Below, one piece after another: positions 24,273-33,197 of a stretch of 64,000 nt of DNA. The first letter of the stretch is position 1. Each line of letters opens with the position of its first letter. The position numbers were made by a program, and so were the translations under genes. The stretch is from CAZICM01 sp964537685 (GTDB taxonomy: Bacteria > Myxococcota_A > Polyangia > Polyangiales > Polyangiaceae). The DNA is taken from positions 62,001 to 126,000 of the forward strand of contig CAZICM010000021.1 in NCBI GenBank assembly GCA_964537685.1, read 5' to 3'. The notes under the pieces were generated by a model. The model saw nothing but the letters and a program-made list of their open reading frames with translations. It ran no database searches and had not been told where the DNA came from.

Positions 24273-25520
24273 TTATTTACAGCAGAATGTCACGGGCCCC
24301 TGCGTATTCACGCTGCCCGTAGGCTGTCCTCCCGAGGCCGGACAGCTTGCATTGGCAACCGGATTCATGGTGCTCACCGACCAAGTGCTGTTGACGCTGT
24401 TTTCAAGCAGCGCCGTCACGTTTTTGCATTGATTGGAATTCACCGGAATGGGCTGGTCATTCCCGCCGGCCGCGCAATTATCTAAATCGTTAAAGGTATA
24501 GCCACCCGCACAATTCAGATTGGAATCACCGCACGCGCAAGCCGAGCATCCCCGCGTATCCGTACCATCCGTAAAGGCATCAATCACATTCGAGTATCCA
24601 GCCGGGCACGCTTTCGAAGCACCATCCTGTTTAATGCATACGCTCTCCGTTGGTGTTGGATTCACCGCTTTGGGAATACAGACTTGGCCATTGCCGCATC
24701 CACCGCCCGCCTCTAGAATATCACAGGCGCTCACCTGGCTTTGCCATGTCTCTTTATTCGGGAAATCGGTGGCCGAAGGCGTGCAGCTCCCTTTTGTTAG
24801 CACCTGGCCGGGCGTGGAAATTAAACACGATAATGTTCCAGTAAAACCCAATAAATTGCTCGGCTTATTGCAGGCTGCATTCTGAAGAGACGGCGTCCAA
24901 TCCGTTCCATTTCCAATAGCGACCATGCAATTGGTAACGCCCGACCAGCAGGTCATTTGAGCCGGCGAACACGAGGCGCCCATCACATCGCCGCAGGTGC
25001 AGGCCGAGCATTGAGCATCGCCCGCAGGGCCCGCAAAATAATTCTCGGGCGCCTGCCCATTATCGCACATTGCGGGCGCGGGCGATGGAAACGCCGCCGT
25101 ATCAACGCGCATCGGCCCGGCCCAGCCCATAGGCGCCGCATCCACGCATTCAAAACCAGGCTGACAATCGGAATCCGCGCAATCAACGGCACCATCACCA
25201 TCATTATCATTGCCATCGGTACAGTTTTCAGGCCCCGTCATATTGCCGCCCGTGCCTAAACCGCCTCCGCTGCCCATTCCCGAGCTCGAGCCCGACGTAG
25301 ATGAACCGCCGCCCCCGCCCGAGCTGCTTCCCGATGCCGATCCCGATGAGGACGCCCCAGATGTCGACGAACCCGCCGCCGGCCCGTTTTCAGGCTGAAG
25401 AACGGCGTCCACATCATCGCTGAGGCTGCACGCGAAGACACTCGCGCCCGACAATACCAGAAACGCCGCAAGCGCCGGCGCAGCCTTTAAGCCCTTTCGA
25501 ATCGACTCAATCCTTCGCAT
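24273..25520 (-). CDS. Cys-rich lipoprotein with DNDGDG calcium-type motif
   Basis: A 415-residue secreted protein. I choose the ATG at 25520, preceded by GAGGTGG, which gives a signal peptide (about 1-30, ending SVFACS). A long Ser/Gly linker (about 45-90) is followed by the motif DGNDNDGDGAVDCADSDC, which is very frequent in exported Myxococcota proteins and probably binds calcium. The rest contains about 20 cysteines in short clusters (CSACTCGD, GCSACACGD), indicating many disulphides. The repeated CSACxCG elements look like a duplicated small fold. Function is not recognisable; cell-surface location is inferred. Confidence 0.72.
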   Translation of the reverse strand: MRRIESIRKGLKAAPALAAFLVLSGASVFACSLSDDVDAVLQPENGPAAGSSTSGASSSGSASGSSSGGGGGSSTSGSSSGMGSGGGLGTGGNMTGPENCTDGNDNDGDGAVDCADSDCQPGFECVDAAPMGWAGPMRVDTAAFPSPAPAMCDNGQAPENYFAGPAGDAQCSACTCGDVMGASCSPAQMTCWSGVTNCMVAIGNGTDWTPSLQNAACNKPSNLLGFTGTLSCLISTPGQVLTKGSCTPSATDFPNKETWQSQVSACDILEAGGGCGNGQVCIPKAVNPTPTESVCIKQDGASKACPAGYSNVIDAFTDGTDTRGCSACACGDSNLNCAGGYTFNDLDNCAAGGNDQPIPVNSNQCKNVTALLENSVNSTWSVSTMNPVANASCPASGGQPTGSVNTQGPVTFCCK

Positions 25521-25787
25521 GACCACCTCACGCTCACCAAAAAGCATGTCCACACTACGCCTTATCGGCGGCTGAGAAAAGATTCCTGAGCACAGCCTGC
25601 CATTTCAATCATTCAGTAAATAAATCCGCGCAAAGCCCCGGTCCGCCGTTCCCCACCCGGATCTTCCCCGCACCAGCCCATTCTTTTATTTTAAAATGCC
25701 CCGCATTAAAAACTGCCCATTTAAAGCTATTTTTATTTTCGCGGGACCCCGCTGGAATCGGCACACAATGTGCTTTGAATTACGCGC
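25521..25787. other. Divergent intergenic region
   Basis: About 270 bases between two divergent lipoprotein genes. It holds AT-rich patches around 25610-25625 and 25680-25745 that could carry both promoters. I could not fix a convincing -35/-10 pair, and I see no repeat or RNA gene. Confidence 0.4.
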
Positions 25788-27140
25788 ATGAATACATCCC
25801 AAACCAGAATCCTTCGCAATATTCTTTCTCTTGTTGGCCTCGGCCTCATGTCCGCACTCAGCGCGATGGCCTGCATTGGAGGCGACGATACAGCGGGTGA
25901 GGATGTCAATTCTCAATCGGGCACCGTCGACAAAACAAATGTCGACATGGCCGATTATGTAATGGCAAGCTGCGATAAAGCGAGCCCCGCGTGGCAAATT
26001 GGCTCCGAACAATTCCGCGCGGTTCCCATGGGCGTAAAAGACGGCGTGGGAAGGCTGGCCATTGTAAAAAGCAGCGACGGCAGCGGATTCGAAGAGTGGT
26101 ACATCGACTCCCAATGGATTCGAATCCGATCGGATACAACCTGGGCTTATGAGCGAAGCGCCGGAGGCGCCTGGTGCGATGTCAAATGCGGCGACAACGG
26201 CTTCGACAATTGCCAGCAGCGCTGGAACACCAACGCGAGCGATCCTCTAAACGGCTTAAATCCAAGCTCGCCCTGGGCCTACACCATTTATCACGAGCCC
26301 GGCAGGCTCGATTTAGCCGCGGCCTGGATGCCAAGAAAAATGGCGCTGCCTTTCGGCGGCGAATACAAATTCACCACGTCGACCGAAATTAAAGGTGCGG
26401 AACGCAATACATGTTCCCAATGCTATGTGAATTTCGGAACCAAACCCGGCCAATCCGTTTCCCGCACCGTGGTCGCGCGGCGTTATGCCAAATGGAATGG
26501 CTTTGATGATGTCGTTCATTTGCGCGTCGAAAGCGGCCCAGGCGCCGGCGAACAATATTTTTATAGCCGGGGAAAGGGCTGGATCGGATTTAACGATCGG
26601 GTGGCCTCACAGCAGGTCAACAGCAATACATTGCCCAATTTCGGTTGTATGAACTTCCAACAGGGTAGTATTTGTTCCGTCACCGGCAGCGCAAGCCCGC
26701 CGGCCCCCGCGCCCACCCCCACGCCGACCACAACCCAAGATCCGCCGCCTCCTCCGCCTCCTCCGCCCGGGACCTGCGAATGCAGAAACGATGTCGACAA
26801 TTATTGTCTTTATCCAAAAAACACGGCGAATTGCGCAATGACAGCGCCCGGCGGATATTGCGATCCCAATGGCGACGGCGATTTTGGCGATGCCGACTGG
26901 GTGCGCGGCTACAACGAATATCACACCAATTGCCCGGGCGGCGGCGATCCTCCTCCGCCCCCTCCGCCCACGCCCTGCGAATGCAAGACCAATGTGGACA
27001 ATTATTGTTTATACCCTGTCAATACGCCGAATTGTCCCATGACCGCGGCGGGCGGATATTGCGATCCCAACGGCGACGGCAGCTTCAATGATGCCGACTG
27101 GGTAAAGGGCTATAACGAATATCACACCAATTGCCTTTAA
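25788..27140 (+). CDS. Lipoprotein with two six-Cys C-terminal modules
   Basis: A 450-residue exported protein beginning with a signal peptide and a lipobox-like SAMAC. Residues about 35-290 form an unrecognised domain with an aromatic-rich middle. A Pro/Thr linker then leads to two modules of exactly 53 residues (26775-26933 and 26976-27134). Each starts CEC and contains VDNYCLYP, GGYCDPNGDG, DADWV and GYNEYHTNC, with six conserved cysteines per module, joined by a second Pro linker. The DPNGDGxFxDADW part looks like a calcium-binding loop. Repeated small modules on Pro linkers are typical of binding modules on secreted enzymes, so a carbohydrate- or surface-binding role is possible. Confidence 0.72.
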   Translation: MNTSQTRILRNILSLVGLGLMSALSAMACIGGDDTAGEDVNSQSGTVDKTNVDMADYVMASCDKASPAWQIGSEQFRAVPMGVKDGVGRLAIVKSSDGSGFEEWYIDSQWIRIRSDTTWAYERSAGGAWCDVKCGDNGFDNCQQRWNTNASDPLNGLNPSSPWAYTIYHEPGRLDLAAAWMPRKMALPFGGEYKFTTSTEIKGAERNTCSQCYVNFGTKPGQSVSRTVVARRYAKWNGFDDVVHLRVESGPGAGEQYFYSRGKGWIGFNDRVASQQVNSNTLPNFGCMNFQQGSICSVTGSASPPAPAPTPTPTTTQDPPPPPPPPPGTCECRNDVDNYCLYPKNTANCAMTAPGGYCDPNGDGDFGDADWVRGYNEYHTNCPGGGDPPPPPPPTPCECKTNVDNYCLYPVNTPNCPMTAAGGYCDPNGDGSFNDADWVKGYNEYHTNCL

Positions 27141-27252
27141 ATAAAAATCCCGCGCTCCAATCCCTGCCCTTCCCGCCCCATCAATAAAATCAAATTATAT
27201 AAACCAACGATCAGCGGTTGACGCGGCTCGCTGTCCTAGGCTTGCTGCTGCC

Positions 27253-29973
27253 ATGTTAAAAGGCCAATGCCTTTGCAGCCCAAGATATCGCGTCATCCCC
27301 ATCTTCGTTCTGCTCTCGGCGCTGGCCCAATCCCGCTCGGCGCATGCCGATACGCCTCAAAATCCGGCTCAAGCTGCCGCTCCCGATAGCCCGGCCAAAA
27401 GCGGCATCACCATGCCTCGCCCACGCAATTATGTGGCGCCGACTTACCCCGAAGAAGCTCAAGCCCAAGGCTTGGAAGGCGCGGTCGTATTGGAGCTCGA
27501 TATCGATAAAAATGGGCGGGTCACACGCGCGGCGGTGCTCGAGCCTGCGGGCCATGGTTTTGATGAAGCGGCGCTGGAGGCAGCAAAACAATTGGATTTT
27601 GAACCCGCCAAACGGGCCGATGGCACGCCTTTTCCAGCGCGAATTCTTTATCGATTTACCTTTAATCTAAGCGATGCAAATCCCAAGACAGATGCGCAGG
27701 GAAATACAAACAACACATCTAAACAATCGGATGAATTGCATAGCGATCCGCTCTCGGGCACGGTGCTCAGCTCAGGCGATGACACGCCGCTGGCCGGCGT
27801 AAACCTCGAGGCGAAAGATAGCCGGGGAAATACATTTGTCGTTACGACCAATACGGATGGCCGGTTTCAATTTCCTTCGCTCGCTCCGGGCAAAGTGCAT
27901 CTTTCGCTACAGGCCCAGGGCTTTGGCGCGCTCGAGCTCGATGAAGAAATCGAATCCAAACAAAGCCTTGAAGTGAAATACCGGCTGGTGCCTTTAGGAG
28001 GAGGATTAACGGTCGTGGTGCGGGGCGAAAAACCACCGCGCGAGATCACCAAACGCACGCTCGAAAATAGAGAAATCAGCCGTATTCCCGGCACCAACGG
28101 CGATGCTCTCCGCTCCATTCAAAGCCTTCCAGGCGTGGCCCGTCCTCCAGGATTGGCCGGATTGCTGATCGTAAGAGGCTCCGCGCCCCAGGATACACAA
28201 GCCTTTGTCGATGGAACGCCGGTTCCGCTTATTTATCACTTTGGCGGACTCTCTTCGGCCATTCCAACGGAACTACTCGATCGAATTGATTTTTATCCCG
28301 GTAATTTTAGCGCTCAATATGGCCGTGTTATGGGCGCAACCATTGACGCAGCCATCCGGCCCATTAAAACCGATGGAAAGTATCATGGTCTTGCCCAAAT
28401 CGATTTAATTGATGCGCGCGCCATGCTGGAAGGCCCGATTCCGGGAGCGCCGAATATTCGATTTATTGCCGCGGGCCGCCGGAGTCATATCGATAGTTGG
28501 CTGGGCCCTGTGCTGGAGAGCGCGGGTGCGGGCGTTACACAGGCGCCTGTGTATTACGACTATCAATTTGCCATTGAAACCAATCCAAGCGAGCGCTCGA
28601 GTTTTAGATTGGCCTTTTTTGGTTCCGACGATTCGCTGTCCTTGGTGGCCGGCGCGGGCGCGGGCGATCCGGGTTTATCGGGCAGCCTAGGCTTTCATAC
28701 GGCCTTTCAGAGGCTTCAATTGCGCTACACCAACAACATCACCGAAAACGATAAATTCACGGCCACCGTGGCATTTGGGCGCGATGATGCCGATTTTAAT
28801 ATCGGCGCGATTTATTTCTATTTGGACACCAATGCGATCAATTCGCGGCTTGAATATTCGCGGCGGCTTGGTCCGGGCGTTACAGCCAATATTGGCGCGG
28901 ATGTGGCGTTTGGAAGTTATAAGTCTTCGTTCCGGGGACCCAATGCGCCCCGCGCGGGCGAGCCCGATAATCAGCCTTATACGACCCGGATATTGCGCGA
29001 AGGCCGGCTTTCAGGCGCATTGCTGAATCCTGCTTTTTATACGGAATTCGAGATAACGCCTGCGCCGGGTTTAAAATTCATTCCGGGGGCGCGTTTTGAA
29101 GGCTTTAGCGCGACATCGGGCTGGGATGCCCAGCCACGCTTTTCGGCCCGCTGGGATATCCGGCCGGATTTTCCCAGGACCACGCTTAAAGGCGGTATGG
29201 GCGTATTCCGTCAGCCTCCTCAATTCTTTGAGGCGCTTGCACCTTTGGGGACGCCTGGATTGAAAACAGCGCAGGCGGTTCATTATGCGCTGGGGGCCGA
29301 GCGGGAGATTTCAAGGTATTTCGAGGCTTCAATTGAAGGATTTTACAAGCAATTCGATGGTTTGGTTGTGGGTACGGCGAGCGGGGGCGGCAGCGCTTTT
29401 GCGTATAGAAATGTGGGTACGGGTTATGCGGTGGGCACCGAGCTTTTAATTAAGCATAAACCGTCGCCGCGTTTTTTTGGGTGGCTGGCCTATACGATTT
29501 CCCGGAGCATTCGAAAGGATGGTCCTTCAGCGCCGGAGAGGTTGTTTGAATCCGATCAAACGCATGTCATGACGGTGCTGGGGAGTTATAGGCTTGGTCA
29601 TGGATTTGAAATTGGGGCGCGGTTTCGGCTGGTATCGGGGGATATTATTACGCCGAACGTTTGCGATTCGGATTTGGAAGGATGTGATTCGTCGCGTTTG
29701 AATGCGCTGTATCACGCGCCGACGGGAAGTTATACGCCTTTGCCCGCGAGCGGACCTTATAGCGAGCGGCTTCCTCCCTTTCATCAGCTTGATTTGCGGG
29801 TCGATAAAAAATGGGTGGCCAGGCAATATCAAGTGTCGGCTTATCTCGATGTGCAGAATGTGTACAACAATGGGAATGCCGAGGGGCTGTCTTATAATTT
29901 TAATTTCACGACGCGTAGGTATGCGACGGGTTTGCCTATTTTGCCGAGTATTGGTGTGCGCGGCGAGTTTTAA
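27253..29973 (+). CDS. TonB-dependent receptor with N-terminal TonB-like domain
   Basis: A 906-residue outer-membrane protein with a signal peptide (about 1-33). Residues about 55-145 form a TonB C-terminal-like domain (YPEEAQAQGLEGAVVLELDI, then FDEAALEAAKQLDFEPA and RFTFNL). About 165-255 is a carboxypeptidase-regulatory-like Ig domain (LSGTVLSSGDDTPLAGVNLE). About 270-380 is the plug (IPGTNGDALRSIQSLPGVAR, then LIVRGSAPQDTQAFVDGTPV), followed by a beta-barrel to the C-terminus (ending GVRGEF). In most bacteria the first domain is on a separate inner-membrane protein; fusions like this are seen in Myxococcota. Substrate unknown. The next gene encodes a probable partner lipoprotein. Confidence 0.88.
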   Translation: MLKGQCLCSPRYRVIPIFVLLSALAQSRSAHADTPQNPAQAAAPDSPAKSGITMPRPRNYVAPTYPEEAQAQGLEGAVVLELDIDKNGRVTRAAVLEPAGHGFDEAALEAAKQLDFEPAKRADGTPFPARILYRFTFNLSDANPKTDAQGNTNNTSKQSDELHSDPLSGTVLSSGDDTPLAGVNLEAKDSRGNTFVVTTNTDGRFQFPSLAPGKVHLSLQAQGFGALELDEEIESKQSLEVKYRLVPLGGGLTVVVRGEKPPREITKRTLENREISRIPGTNGDALRSIQSLPGVARPPGLAGLLIVRGSAPQDTQAFVDGTPVPLIYHFGGLSSAIPTELLDRIDFYPGNFSAQYGRVMGATIDAAIRPIKTDGKYHGLAQIDLIDARAMLEGPIPGAPNIRFIAAGRRSHIDSWLGPVLESAGAGVTQAPVYYDYQFAIETNPSERSSFRLAFFGSDDSLSLVAGAGAGDPGLSGSLGFHTAFQRLQLRYTNNITENDKFTATVAFGRDDADFNIGAIYFYLDTNAINSRLEYSRRLGPGVTANIGADVAFGSYKSSFRGPNAPRAGEPDNQPYTTRILREGRLSGALLNPAFYTEFEITPAPGLKFIPGARFEGFSATSGWDAQPRFSARWDIRPDFPRTTLKGGMGVFRQPPQFFEALAPLGTPGLKTAQAVHYALGAEREISRYFEASIEGFYKQFDGLVVGTASGGGSAFAYRNVGTGYAVGTELLIKHKPSPRFFGWLAYTISRSIRKDGPSAPERLFESDQTHVMTVLGSYRLGHGFEIGARFRLVSGDIITPNVCDSDLEGCDSSRLNALYHAPTGSYTPLPASGPYSERLPPFHQLDLRVDKKWVARQYQVSAYLDVQNVYNNGNAEGLSYNFNFTTRRYATGLPILPSIGVRGEF

Positions 29974-30021
29974 TATTTTAATATTTTAATATTTTTATTT
30001 TTAATATTTTTAATATTTTAG
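29971..30021. repeat. AT-only repeat TAATATTTT between receptor and lipoprotein genes
   Basis: About 50 bases of pure A/T made of imperfect TAATATTTT units directly after the receptor stop codon (the TAA is the first unit) and before the GGAG site of the next gene. It may simply be slippage-expanded DNA, or an unstructured leader or promoter element. Confidence 0.7.
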
Positions 30022-30038
30022 ATTGGAGAATGTTGGCT

Positions 30039-31112
30039 ATGGGAATGCGTCCTCGCTCCTTCCGCAGGTTGGTTTTGTCGGTGTGTGCGCTGGGGTTCGT
30101 CAAAATGTGTTTGCCCGGTTGCGCCGCCGGGGACGATCCGCCGAGCAAGATTAATGCATTGCGTATTGTTTCGGTGGATGCCGATGCGTCTTATGTCAAT
30201 CCGGGCGATCCGGTGCATTTTAAGATGACGCTTCACGATGGCTTGGGCGTGGGCGAAGCTTCCCAGCGTCCAGTGCAAATTACGTGGATCGGCGGCTGTT
30301 TTAATCCTGAAAGCGATTTGTATTATTTGTGTTTTGAGCAGTTGGGTAAGGCTTTTTCCAGCCCGCCTTCGCCGGATTCTCCCATTTCATTCGCACAGGG
30401 TATCAATCTCACCGAATTTATACTTCAATTGCCTGAAACCATTGTATCCGATCGGCCCGTGCCTCCCGCCGGTCCGCATTATGGTATTGCCTATATTTTC
30501 TTTATTGCATGCGCGGGAACGCTTGGGCCATTGCCTCCCGATGAGAATGCGCCGGTATCGCTTCCTTTTGCCTGTTATGGCGAACAGGGCCAGCGGCTCG
30601 ATGCCGATAGTTTTATCGCGGGCTATACGCAAATTTATTCTTTCGCGGATGGGCGAGTCAATTCAAACCCTTCTTTTTCCGATATTTTATTGAATGGAAA
30701 GCCTCTTTCCGAAGATACAACCGATGATGCGCTGCCCGAGGTTAAAGCATGTCCGCTCAGCGACGATGAAAGGCGCGCCAATTCTTGTTTAAAGGACGAT
30801 CCTTTCGAAACCTGCCAGTCCTATCCCATCGATATTTCTGTCGATTCAAATGTCGCTGAATTCGATCCAGGTGCTTCGAGTCCTGAATCGGGCGATCTGC
30901 GGGAAATTGTTTGGGTGAATTATTTCGCGGATCAGGGCGATTTAAGCAGCGATACGATGCTGGTGAGCGGCGCGGTCGAAGGATATCACGAAGACCATGG
31001 TTCCCGCTGGCTGCCTCCCGCAGAGCCGGGAATCGCCAATATTTGGGTGGTGCTCCGGGATTCGCGCGGAGGCTCTGAAACGAAACAGGTGCGGGTTCGC
31101 GTCGTTAATTAG
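30039..31112 (+). CDS. Lipoprotein, probable partner of the TonB-dependent receptor
   Basis: A 357-residue lipoprotein with lipobox LPGC. The ATG at 30039 gives the best distance to GGAG at 30025; ATGs at 30030 and 30045 are alternatives. It begins with an Ig-like stretch (KINALRIVSVDADASYVNPG) of the kind found in extracellular proteins of this phylum, and ends with another Ig-like segment (EPGIANIWVVLRDSRGG). Directly downstream of the receptor gene (gap about 65 bases) on the same strand, it probably acts as a surface or periplasmic accessory protein for the same substrate. I do not recognise a named family. Confidence 0.68.
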   Translation: MGMRPRSFRRLVLSVCALGFVKMCLPGCAAGDDPPSKINALRIVSVDADASYVNPGDPVHFKMTLHDGLGVGEASQRPVQITWIGGCFNPESDLYYLCFEQLGKAFSSPPSPDSPISFAQGINLTEFILQLPETIVSDRPVPPAGPHYGIAYIFFIACAGTLGPLPPDENAPVSLPFACYGEQGQRLDADSFIAGYTQIYSFADGRVNSNPSFSDILLNGKPLSEDTTDDALPEVKACPLSDDERRANSCLKDDPFETCQSYPIDISVDSNVAEFDPGASSPESGDLREIVWVNYFADQGDLSSDTMLVSGAVEGYHEDHGSRWLPPAEPGIANIWVVLRDSRGGSETKQVRVRVVN

Positions 31113-32307
31113 CCACGCGCTTGGGCTTTTCAATTTTCATTTTCACTTCAAAACCATCGCCGCCGCCTTCTTGAACCACCGCGGTAGACGCCGTTCCATC
31201 GATTGAAAACATCGGATCGCCGTCGGCTGTACTCGCGCCTTCATCCTTTACGCTCACAAGCTGGCCATCTTTGAATTCGCAGCGGTTATACCCAGAATCT
31301 CCGCCTCCATAGAGCACTTGTTCCCCACAGCGAAGGCTCACTCTGCAATTATGGCCGCGCTCACCCCACGTCGGAAATACTTTAATGGCGCATGGCTGCC
31401 CGCTCTGCACCGTCGTCTGGCCATTCACCGCCAATGCCGTGCCCTTTAATTCAAGCCGATTTCTAAAGTCGACTTCCGTACTCTCATGCAATGGATCCAG
31501 AGGAGGCTCTTTGTTGATTTCGCTCTCTGAATTCAATTGAATAGATACTCTATACACCGGATTTATTTCACTCCAGGCATTGGCCTTTCCCCAAATGGAT
31601 TCCATCGAGACTTGAGCGCGCTTTCCCGAACGCTGCCCCTGATCTTGATAAATGATCGAATAGGTATAGGTCCCCGCCGAAGGTCCGGGTTCCTCAAAGA
31701 CTTTTCGCGATGTCATTGATATTCCTTCCAATGCATCACTTAAACGATAGAGTTTTTTATCGGCGCATTGAACAAGAAGCTCATCCACATCAATCGAGCC
31801 TTGATTGGACGATTTAAGGGATGCCTCGGCAAAGCACGGCGTGCCCGCGGGCAGCGCAAAACCCGACGAACTAAGCACTTTTCCCGTCCAGCGCACGGTC
31901 TTCGCGCGCGCGGGCACCGGGGTGGGCTCGGGCTCGGGAATGGGCGGAATGGGCGGCGGTGGAGGAGGCGCAGCAATAGGCTCAATCGCGGTCATCGGCA
32001 GGGCAATGGACGGTGGCTGGGGCGGCGAGCGAACCGCGAATAAAGCCACGGCCGCGCCCGCCAAAATCATCATCCCGCCCACGGCAAACACGGGCGCATT
32101 CGATTTTTTGGGCGGGCTCTGCAATTTCGACAGCTCGTTTTGGATGCGTTCTAAATTGCGCTGCGCCCCCGCAAGCTCCACCGCGAGCCGATCGGCCTTT
32201 GCCTGCGCGCCTTCAGCCTGGTCCGCGCGCTGCCTCGCGGTCTGAAGCTCTCGTTCCAGCTCATCCACGCGCTGCTTTAGCTCTTCGCGATCGTCGCGGT
32301 AACTCAT
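31105..32307 (-). CDS. Coiled-coil membrane protein with C-terminal exported domain
   Basis: A 400-residue protein. Residues 1-65 are a heptad-rich coiled coil (DDREELKQRVDELERELQTA), and a single membrane segment (about 75-95, VFAVGGMMILAGAAVALFAV) follows. A Pro-rich linker (about 100-135) then leads to a C-terminal domain of about 260 residues with paired cysteines (CFAEA/VQCAD and CAIKV/NCRVSLRCGE) that suggest two repeats of a disulphide-stabilised fold. Topology is probably coiled coil in the cytoplasm and C-domain outside. AGGAG precedes the start at 32307. Its 3' end overlaps the lipoprotein gene of the other strand by eight bases. Confidence 0.7.
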   Translation of the reverse strand: MSYRDDREELKQRVDELERELQTARQRADQAEGAQAKADRLAVELAGAQRNLERIQNELSKLQSPPKKSNAPVFAVGGMMILAGAAVALFAVRSPPQPPSIALPMTAIEPIAAPPPPPPIPPIPEPEPTPVPARAKTVRWTGKVLSSSGFALPAGTPCFAEASLKSSNQGSIDVDELLVQCADKKLYRLSDALEGISMTSRKVFEEPGPSAGTYTYSIIYQDQGQRSGKRAQVSMESIWGKANAWSEINPVYRVSIQLNSESEINKEPPLDPLHESTEVDFRNRLELKGTALAVNGQTTVQSGQPCAIKVFPTWGERGHNCRVSLRCGEQVLYGGGDSGYNRCEFKDGQLVSVKDEGASTADGDPMFSIDGTASTAVVQEGGGDGFEVKMKIEKPKRVAN

Positions 32308-32339
32308 CGCCCTGCTCCTTCACACGCGCCCTGCGCCCG

Positions 32340-32999
32340 TTAACGGTACACGAATTCAGTTTCCCATTTCGGCGGCTCTTGCGTATGCAAATTCCAATAC
32401 GCCTCTGCGATCGAATCGGGATCGAAATGCGTGCCAGCCTTTACAAAGCCACAAATCGTCACCGTCGCCACATGAATGCCCGAAGCTCCGAGCTCGCCCG
32501 CGAGCGAAAATGCAAGGCTTCGAATCGCGGCTTTTCCAATGCTCAGCGATGCAAAAAGCGGCATTGGGCTTAAGGCCAATCCACCGCCGGTCAACAAAAT
32601 CGTTCCCTGCTTTTTTTCGCGCATCGCGGGTGCCACATGCTTGGCGCACAAAAGTGCTCCCGCCACATTCACTTTAAATTCCTCGAGCAATTGCTCCAGG
32701 GATAATTCCGTGGGCTGAGCGCGCTTCAATACAGCCGCATTATAGACCAATACATCAGGATGCCCGGCTTCTTCATCAATTCTTCCGAGCGTGCGCTCCA
32801 TATCGGCGAAATCGCTTGCATCACCCGCAAAACCAAAGGCTTCCGCGCCGCTCTCACGCAGCGACCGCGCATAGTCCAGCACCGAATCGGCGCGCCTGGC
32901 GACCAGCGCAACCCGAAAACCTTCCCGCGCAAAGCGCTTGGCCACCGCCATCCCCACACCGGGCCCTGCCCCAATTACCGCTGCGACTTTTCGGCTCAC
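32340..32999 (-). CDS. Short-chain dehydrogenase/reductase
   Basis: A 219-residue SDR enzyme. The nucleotide-binding motif GAGPGVGMAVA is near the N-terminus, and NAAVL follows as the usual NAG/NNAG-like element. The catalytic-site region is altered: in most SDRs it is S-x12-Y-x3-K, but here it reads LTGGGLALSPMPLFASLSIG followed by KAAIRS. The Lys is present while the usual Tyr is Ser or Leu. The protein may therefore have an atypical mechanism or be non-catalytic. I take the GTG at 32999 because GGAGG lies eight bases upstream; longer starts (TTG 33059) lack this. Substrate unknown. Confidence 0.78.
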   Translation of the reverse strand: MSRKVAAVIGAGPGVGMAVAKRFAREGFRVALVARRADSVLDYARSLRESGAEAFGFAGDASDFADMERTLGRIDEEAGHPDVLVYNAAVLKRAQPTELSLEQLLEEFKVNVAGALLCAKHVAPAMREKKQGTILLTGGGLALSPMPLFASLSIGKAAIRSLAFSLAGELGASGIHVATVTICGFVKAGTHFDPDSIAEAYWNLHTQEPPKWETEFVYR

Positions 33000-33197
33000 T
33001 TCACTCACCTCCAACCTTCGATCGCCATAACACACGAAAGAACGCGGGCTCAAGCCCAAGGAACAATTACAATTCGCCGACCCAAGATATTTTTATCGAA
33101 AGCGTCGAAGAGCCACCCGGTGCCGCATTGCCGCGAGCCTTCCCTCTGCGCGTGCGATTGCGCGCCACACCGGGGCCTACTTGGAGAAGATTGGCTC

